DNA from: Thermacetogenium sp. UBA5472
GTDB taxonomy: Bacteria > Bacillota > DSM-12270 > Thermacetogeniales > Thermacetogeniaceae
Length of the DNA stretch: 10,034 bases
NCBI GenBank assembly: GCA_002426495.1
Contig: DIQC01000099.1
Coordinates: 1 to 10,034, forward strand
Reading direction: 5' to 3'
Every line of letters begins with the position of its first letter. The first letter of the stretch is position 1. Both the position numbers and the translations under genes were made by a program. A model generated the notes under the pieces. That model had not been told where the DNA came from. It saw only the letters and a program-made list of their open reading frames with translations, and did not search any database. Shown here one piece after another: positions 6,288 through 10,034 of the stretch.

Positions 6288-6573
6288 TCAATATCCATGC
6301 TGCTCACAAGGATAACATGTCACACTCGCCTGTTTAAAACCGGCTATTCCATTTACAACTTCATTGAGTGTTCCATCTCCCCCACAAGCATATACTCTGA
6401 CTTTCTTCCAATGGGTACTGCACCACTTTTTAATAAATCTCGTAGCATCCCCTCTTGCTCTTGTTACATAAATTTCATAATCTAGTTTTCCAATATATTT
6501 CAGCAGCGAACTTTTTCTCATCATATGCGTTTTCCGGACGTGCTGCCGGATTAATGATAAATATATGTTTCAT
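6288..6573 (-). pseudogene. Frameshifted, truncated diacylglycerol kinase-like gene
   Basis: ATG at 6573 follows AGAGGAG and opens MKHIFIINPAARPENAYDEK, the classic start of the DagK/YegS lipid kinase family. That frame stops at 6475. A second frame continues the family pattern with LDYEIYVTRARGDATRF and CGGDGTLNEVVNGI, containing the nucleotide-binding GGDGT, then loses similarity at YPCEQHGY and stops at 6288. The overlap of the two frames places a single-base-type frameshift at about 6480-6520. Intact proteins are roughly 290-300 residues, so about two thirds of the gene is missing at the 3' end. Next to the break is the repeat hairpin at 6195-6234. Lipid kinase activity is not possible from this remnant. 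A sequencing error could explain the frameshift but not the missing C-terminal part. Confidence 0.8.
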
Positions 6574-6590
6574 TCTTGTCTCCTCTTCCC

Positions 6591-6811
6591 CAAAAGCTCA
6601 CCTTTCTATCTAACGGGGTCAGGCTTGTTTTGAAACATGGTAACTGATATTAACGCACACTTTTTGTTGACAGCCTTATACCTCACCACCACTATAATTA
6701 ACTGCTATTATGTTTCTATCCCCAAAAGGCACACATCTACTTGAGCGAAGGCTGCTAACATTAAAATAATAGCACAATAGGACAAACTTGGAGCATCCAT
6801 GATAAACTTTA
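6591..6811 (+). other. Intergenic region before the ECF operon
   Basis: No gene is visible. It holds ACGGGGTCAGGCTTG (6613-6627), a word I associate with dispersed repeats in clostridial genomes. It also has TTGACA (6667-6672) and TATAAT (6693-6698), each perfect but 20 bases apart, too far for a good sigma-A promoter. A 9-base inverted repeat, TGCTATTAT (6703-6711) and ATAATAGCA (6766-6774), encloses 54 bases; a competing short hairpin TGCTA/TAGCA (6753-6757, 6770-6774) shares its right arm. Confidence 0.4.
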
Positions 6812-6837
6812 TGAAACTTTTCGTTTTTTTCTGCGTA
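6812..6837 (+). promoter_or_regulatory. ECF (SigW-type) promoter of the sigma/anti-sigma operon
   Basis: TGAAAC at 6812-6817 and CGTA at 6834-6837 are exactly 16 bases apart, which is the SigW consensus of Bacillus (TGAAAC-N16-CGTA). The spacer contains a T-run as is common for these promoters. Transcription would begin near 6843-6845, leaving a leader of about 25 bases with AGGGAGG before the sigma start. The location implies that the ECF factor activates its own operon. The match is seen directly; recognition by this particular sigma is inference. Confidence 0.85.
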
Positions 6838-6868
6838 CTACCATATAGAAAGACCAGGGAGGAGTCCA

Positions 6869-7441
6869 ATGGCCCGGCCAGATGCAGAATTGATCATATT
6901 AAGCCAGCAGGGTGATGAGACAGCTTTCGCCGAGCTGGTGGACCGCTATCAAAATAAGGTTTATACAATGGCTGTGCGCCTGCTGGGGGACCGGGAAGAA
7001 GGCCGGGATGTGGCTCAGGAAGTTCTTCTACGAGTTTACAGGGCACTGCCCAGCTACCGGAAAGATGCTGATTTTCTTCCCTGGCTCTACACGATAACAG
7101 CGAATACTACCCGTGACTGCTGGCGCCGGCGGAAACGGGAAGGGGAAGCCATCCCAATTCCTTTTGATGAAACAACTGTGGCTGCTGACCAACGCTTTTC
7201 CCCGGAATCCATCTCAGAGGCTAAAGATATAAAACAGATTGTGGAGGAAGCTGTGGCCTCACTACCCTGGGAATACCGGACAGCCATCGTGCTGCGGCAC
7301 TTCCAGGATCTCAGCTACAAAGAGATAGCCAGCACGCTGGAGCTTCCGCTGAACACAGTCAAAACCAGAATTCGTCGGGGGCGCTTGATGCTCCGAGAAA
7401 TATTGGATCCCTTGCTGGAGCAGAGGAGTGATGACAGATGA
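6869..7441 (+). CDS. ECF RNA polymerase sigma factor, SigW/RpoE-like
   Basis: This 190-residue protein has the two-domain ECF layout. Region 2 (about 15-90) contains FAELVDRYQNKVYTMAVRLL, the DREEGRDVAQEVLLRVYRAL core-binding and -10 helices, and FLPWLYTITANTTRD. An acidic linker (about 91-125) follows, then region 4 (about 126-180) with SLPWEYRTAIVLRHFQDLSY and the -35-recognising helix-turn-helix KEIASTLELPLNTVKTRIRR. It should direct RNA polymerase to TGAAAC/CGTA-type promoters, including its own at 6812-6837. ATG 6869 has AGGGAGG (6856-6862) six bases upstream. Its stop overlaps the start of the next gene in ATGA, so sigma and anti-sigma are translationally coupled, the standard arrangement. 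No extra C-terminal domain is present. Confidence 0.95.
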   Translation: MARPDAELIILSQQGDETAFAELVDRYQNKVYTMAVRLLGDREEGRDVAQEVLLRVYRALPSYRKDADFLPWLYTITANTTRDCWRRRKREGEAIPIPFDETTVAADQRFSPESISEAKDIKQIVEEAVASLPWEYRTAIVLRHFQDLSYKEIASTLELPLNTVKTRIRRGRLMLREILDPLLEQRSDDR

Positions 7442-8100
7442 CAGACAAATGCTCTTTTTATAAAGACAAAATACTAGACTACCTGGATGGAGAACTGGCA
7501 GAGGAAGCTGAGAAACAGTTCAGACAGCACCTGGACGCCTGTCCCGATTGCCGCCGGGAGTTGATGCAGTGGGAGGGGATGTTCAATCTGCTTGAGCTTC
7601 CCGAAGAGAACCCGGGGCAAGGGTTTACAGAGTCTGTCCTGCAAACCATCAAAAACCAGGAACATAATAAAGCTGCGGATTTGCAGACGGAAAAAAGCTC
7701 CTGGAGCCTGCGAAATCTGACTCTGTCACTGACAGGCATCTTCCTGCTGGCTTTCAGTATTTCCATTTGGCTGCTGATCGGAGCAGGGCAGCCGTTGTTC
7801 CATACTGCTGCTCAGAGCATCAGGATTATTATGGAAGCCGCCCTTGGCCTCTTGCCAGCACCTCTAATATTGGGGCTTTATCAGGTGGGAAGCAGCCCGG
7901 GAACATTTTTGGCAGCAGTGCTCACCGGACTGCAGCAAAAGCTCCTCTTCATGTGTTCCTTGAGCGAAACGCTCTTTGTTATCATCAGGGCACTACCCCC
8001 TACGACCTGGGCAGTTATACTGGCTGCAGGATTCATTTCCAGCCTGCTCTTAGGCAGAATGCTGGGGAACGATATAAAGATCAAAAACCAAAACAGTTAA
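7438..8100 (+). CDS. Membrane-bound zinc anti-sigma factor
   Basis: The 220-residue protein starts with a ZAS-type anti-sigma domain: C5 and H31-x3-C35-x2-C38 (QHLDACPDC) with DYLDGELAEEAEKQF between them, the usual fold that wraps around an ECF sigma. A hydrophilic linker (about 55-92) leads to hydrophobic segments at about 94-117, 128-150 and 191-207, with a weaker one near 158-183. The sigma-binding domain should face the cytoplasm. RsiW-type anti-sigmas have one membrane helix and an outer domain cut by proteases; here the C-terminus looks almost wholly membrane-embedded, so the signal may be sensed differently. The start overlaps the sigma stop by four bases (ATGA). The next gene begins 17 bases downstream, so its membrane proteins are probably in the same transcript. 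Confidence 0.9.
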   Translation: MTDKCSFYKDKILDYLDGELAEEAEKQFRQHLDACPDCRRELMQWEGMFNLLELPEENPGQGFTESVLQTIKNQEHNKAADLQTEKSSWSLRNLTLSLTGIFLLAFSISIWLLIGAGQPLFHTAAQSIRIIMEAALGLLPAPLILGLYQVGSSPGTFLAAVLTGLQQKLLFMCSLSETLFVIIRALPPTTWAVILAAGFISSLLLGRMLGNDIKIKNQNS

Positions 8101-8102
8101 TT

Positions 8103-8111
8103 AAGGAGAGG
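8103..8111 (+). promoter_or_regulatory. Ribosome binding site that sets the GTG start at 8118
   Basis: AAGGAGAGG lies six bases before GTG 8118. The same frame is open back to 7767, but that extension overlaps the anti-sigma gene and has no family-like sequence, whereas GTG 8118 begins directly with a signal peptide. Confidence 0.8.
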
Positions 8112-8117
8112 ATTATT

Positions 8118-9266
8118 GTGTCAAGAAAGTATAAATATAGGCTGGCTCTACTACTCCTGTTGGCCTTCTGCATGATACCTGCTTTATCCTTTGCCCAAAC
8201 CGAAACCCAGCAGGACACAGTGGAAACCCAAATTTACCAAGGTGATGTGGTGCAGTTTACCGGCAACATCACCATTAACCCCGATGAACAGATCAGGGGC
8301 GATGTGGTGGCCATGAGCGGGAACATCGATGTGAGAGGCAAGGTTTACGGAGATGTGACAGCGATGGCGGGCAATATCCGGCTCCACTCCGGATCCCTTG
8401 TGACCGGTGATGTCACTACGTTCGCTGGGAACATTCAAAGGGATGACGGGGCATCTGTAGCTGGCAGGATCACCTCACAGGAGGGGATCACAGGTACGGG
8501 AGACTCCCGGTTCTCATACCCCTACCATCACAATTATGATTACAGTTTTGGTTTTCATCATCTCAGTCCCTGGGGCCGTTTTTCAGGATGGCTGATCTCC
8601 CTACTTGGACTGCTTGCCCTAACTGCAGCAGCTGTGGCTGTTTTCCCCAAGAACCTGAATGCCATGAAGAACAGCATGGAGACAGAGCCGCTCCGCCAAT
8701 TAGGGATCGGCCTGCTGGGGTGGGCAGCCCTTCCGGTTGTACTGCTGGCACTTGTCCTGACCATCATCGGCATTCCTGTTGCTATTCTCGCAGCAATTTG
8801 TCTGCCCGTTGTGGTGATCATCGGTTTTGTGGTTATGGCTTTATTCGCCGGGCAGCAGCTGGATAATGCTCTTGGGGACAGGTGGCTGCGCTTTGTAGAC
8901 GAAAGGCCGCTTATTCAGGGATTAAAAGGTATCGCACTCATCTGGATCATCAAAGCCGTGCCTTTGGTTGGCTGGCTCATTTGGCCGCTGGCTGCTCTAT
9001 TCGGTATGGGTACCGCTCTGGCAACACGCTTCGGCACTGATCGGCCATGGTTCAAGAGCAAAAACAAAGATGACAATACTAGGAAAAATAATGACAATTT
9101 ACTAGACACAGCTGAACAGGCTGAATCTGACCACTCCGGCGGTTCAAATGAACAGCCGAGACACGGGAAGGGGTCTGGCATCTCACATTCCAATAGAACA
9201 GAGGAACAACAGCCTGAAGATACTAACGATGGAAGGGAGAAAAATGATCATGAAAAGGAAGAGTAA
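8118..9266 (+). CDS. Secreted/membrane bactofilin-like protein, first paralogue
   Basis: From GTG 8118 the product has 382 residues. Residues 1-26 are a signal peptide (MSRKYKYRLALLLLLAF... ending SFA before Q27). Residues about 43-123 are a short right-handed beta-helix of the polymer-forming bactofilin type, built of rungs such as IRGDVVAMSGNIDVRG, VYGDVTAMAGNIRLHSG and VTGDVTTFAGNI. A His/Tyr-rich linker (133-148) follows. Hydrophobic helices lie at about 155-176, 194-216, 217-243 and 266-305, with LTIIGIPVAI near 214-223. The last 70 residues are a highly charged, low-complexity tail. The export signal places the helix outside the membrane, unlike classical bactofilins in the cytoplasm. 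The gene is in the ECF operon and overlaps its paralogue by 23 bases. A role in envelope reinforcement or sensing is inference. Confidence 0.85.
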   Translation: MSRKYKYRLALLLLLAFCMIPALSFAQTETQQDTVETQIYQGDVVQFTGNITINPDEQIRGDVVAMSGNIDVRGKVYGDVTAMAGNIRLHSGSLVTGDVTTFAGNIQRDDGASVAGRITSQEGITGTGDSRFSYPYHHNYDYSFGFHHLSPWGRFSGWLISLLGLLALTAAAVAVFPKNLNAMKNSMETEPLRQLGIGLLGWAALPVVLLALVLTIIGIPVAILAAICLPVVVIIGFVVMALFAGQQLDNALGDRWLRFVDERPLIQGLKGIALIWIIKAVPLVGWLIWPLAALFGMGTALATRFGTDRPWFKSKNKDDNTRKNNDNLLDTAEQAESDHSGGSNEQPRHGKGSGISHSNRTEEQQPEDTNDGREKNDHEKEE

Positions 9267-10034
9267 AATATTTGCCTGTGTCCTTTTTCTCATGGCTTTC
9301 GTAGCTATTGCCTGTCTTGGCCCCTCAACTGCTATCGCCCAAGACTTGGTGACATCTGGAGGAGAGATCCATGTCCCAGAAGGGGAGCAGGTAAACAGCA
9401 CAGTGGTTCTGTTCGGATCCACTCGTGTTGACGGAGAAGTCTGGCAAGATGTTGTAACAATTCTTGGGACCACGGAAATAAATGGGAAAGCGGGCAGTGT
9501 TGTAACTATAGGAGGGCCGGCATCGATCAATGGAACCACCTGGGATGTTGTAGTCATAGGTGGACCAGCTACAGTCAGTGGTCAGATAACAGGTGATCTG
9601 GTGGTAGTAGGCGGACCTGTGCACCTTAAATCCGATGCTCAGATCGACGGAGATACAGTCGTTGTCGGAGGCCCGCTGGATAAAGACCCTGGTGCTGTAG
9701 TAGCTGGCGGTGAAGTAAGCTTGACCCTAAAACAGGTCATAGGGGGTCAGATAGACCAGTGGATAACAGGACATCCATTCCCAAGCCCCCTCTCTCCAAT
9801 ATTTTGGTGGCGCCTGGCAACTCTCCTTCTGACAGCTGTTGTGCTTGTTATTGTAAGTATTCTTTTCCCGAGAGCAACTACAAAGACTGCTGATGAACTG
9901 GCTGTTCATCCCCTGCCAAGCTTTTTATGGGGAACTTTGATCGCCTTCCTCGCTGTACCAACAACCATTCTGCTGATCATCACCATACTGGGTATCCCCC
10001 TGGCGGGCATACTCTGGCTGGCCCTGGCCTGCGC
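9244..10034 (+). CDS. Secreted/membrane bactofilin-like protein, second paralogue (3' end outside window)
   Basis: An open frame from ATG 9244 runs through the window end; 263 codons are visible. ATG 9250 is an equally plausible start, since GGAAGGGAG (9231-9239) serves both. Residues 1-32 form a signal peptide ending AIA before Q33. Residues about 50-160 are beta-helix repeats with a VxxxGG(P) core: VVTIGGPASINGT, VVVIGGPATVSGQ, LVVVGGPVHLKS and VVVVGGPLDKD. Membrane segments follow at about 187-208 and 226-263. LIIT ILGIPLAGIL near 244-256 aligns with LTIIGIPVAIL of the upstream protein, and ILFPRATTKTADEL aligns with AVFPKNLNAMKNSM, so the two genes are tandem paralogues from an old duplication. 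The beta-helix here is longer and more regular. It overlaps the preceding gene by 23 bases, which suggests coupled translation. Confidence 0.85.
   Translation, partial: MIMKRKSKIFACVLFLMAFVAIACLGPSTAIAQDLVTSGGEIHVPEGEQVNSTVVLFGSTRVDGEVWQDVVTILGTTEINGKAGSVVTIGGPASINGTTWDVVVIGGPATVSGQITGDLVVVGGPVHLKSDAQIDGDTVVVGGPLDKDPGAVVAGGEVSLTLKQVIGGQIDQWITGHPFPSPLSPIFWWRLATLLLTAVVLVIVSILFPRATTKTADELAVHPLPSFLWGTLIAFLAVPTTILLIITILGIPLAGILWLALAC

Noticed and set aside
6237..6308. Possible further minus-strand coding relic (SSMDIDNKASLVGVTPE) beyond the kinase pseudogene
   Set aside because: The run is only about 20 codons, lies after an in-frame stop, and does not match the missing part of the kinase.
6667..6698. 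Sigma-A promoter from TTGACA and TATAAT
   Set aside because: The 20-base spacing is well outside the normal 16-18, so it is not listed as a promoter feature, only as an observation.
7767..8117. 117-codon N-terminal extension of the first bactofilin-like frame
   Set aside because: It overlaps the anti-sigma gene in another frame, resembles no family, and the GTG at 8118 has a strong ribosome site followed at once by a signal peptide.
9299..9327. Lipoprotein signal in the second bactofilin-like protein (cysteine at residue 24)
   Set aside because: The residues before the cysteine (VAIAC) do not fit a lipobox, and a normal AxA cleavage site follows at residues 30-32.

Overview
The window looks like a chromosomal segment of a low-to-mid GC Firmicute, most likely a member of the Clostridia or Peptococcia. 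The evidence is the radA-disA pair, the Bacillus-like Shine-Dalgarno sites with several GTG and TTG starts, an ECF sigma factor with a SigW-like promoter, and intergenic GGGGACG-type repeats of the kind common in clostridial genomes. The species cannot be named from the sequence alone.

Layout. Positions 1-237 hold the 3' end of a plus-strand gene with a MazG-like C-terminus. A hairpin at 268-300 probably terminates it and the convergent disA. Positions 338-2935 (minus) are a radA-disA operon: a DNA-repair ATPase followed by the diadenylate cyclase that makes c-di-AMP, driven by an extended -10 promoter. Positions 3206-5266 (minus) encode a YyaL-type thioredoxin-fold/DUF255 protein. GC-rich repeats lie at both ends of this gene in inverted orientation, and a strong minus-strand terminator lies just upstream of its start. 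Positions 5276-5719 are mostly repeats, including a 129-base element bounded by inverted repeats. Positions 5720-6190 (plus) encode a small HAD phosphatase of the soluble P-type-ATPase-like group. Positions 6288-6573 (minus) are a frameshifted, truncated diacylglycerol-kinase relic, followed by intergenic DNA up to the next operon.

The most interesting part is 6812-10034 (plus). A near-ideal SigW-type promoter (TGAAAC-N16-CGTA) drives an ECF sigma factor, a translationally coupled membrane anti-sigma factor with an HxxxCxxC zinc motif, and two tandem paralogues. Each paralogue has a signal peptide, a bactofilin-like beta-helical repeat region and a multi-pass membrane domain. The second paralogue runs off the window. 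The inferred system is an autoregulated envelope-stress response whose output is a pair of membrane-anchored, outward-facing polymer-forming proteins. Canonical bactofilins are cytoplasmic, so this arrangement deserves attention.
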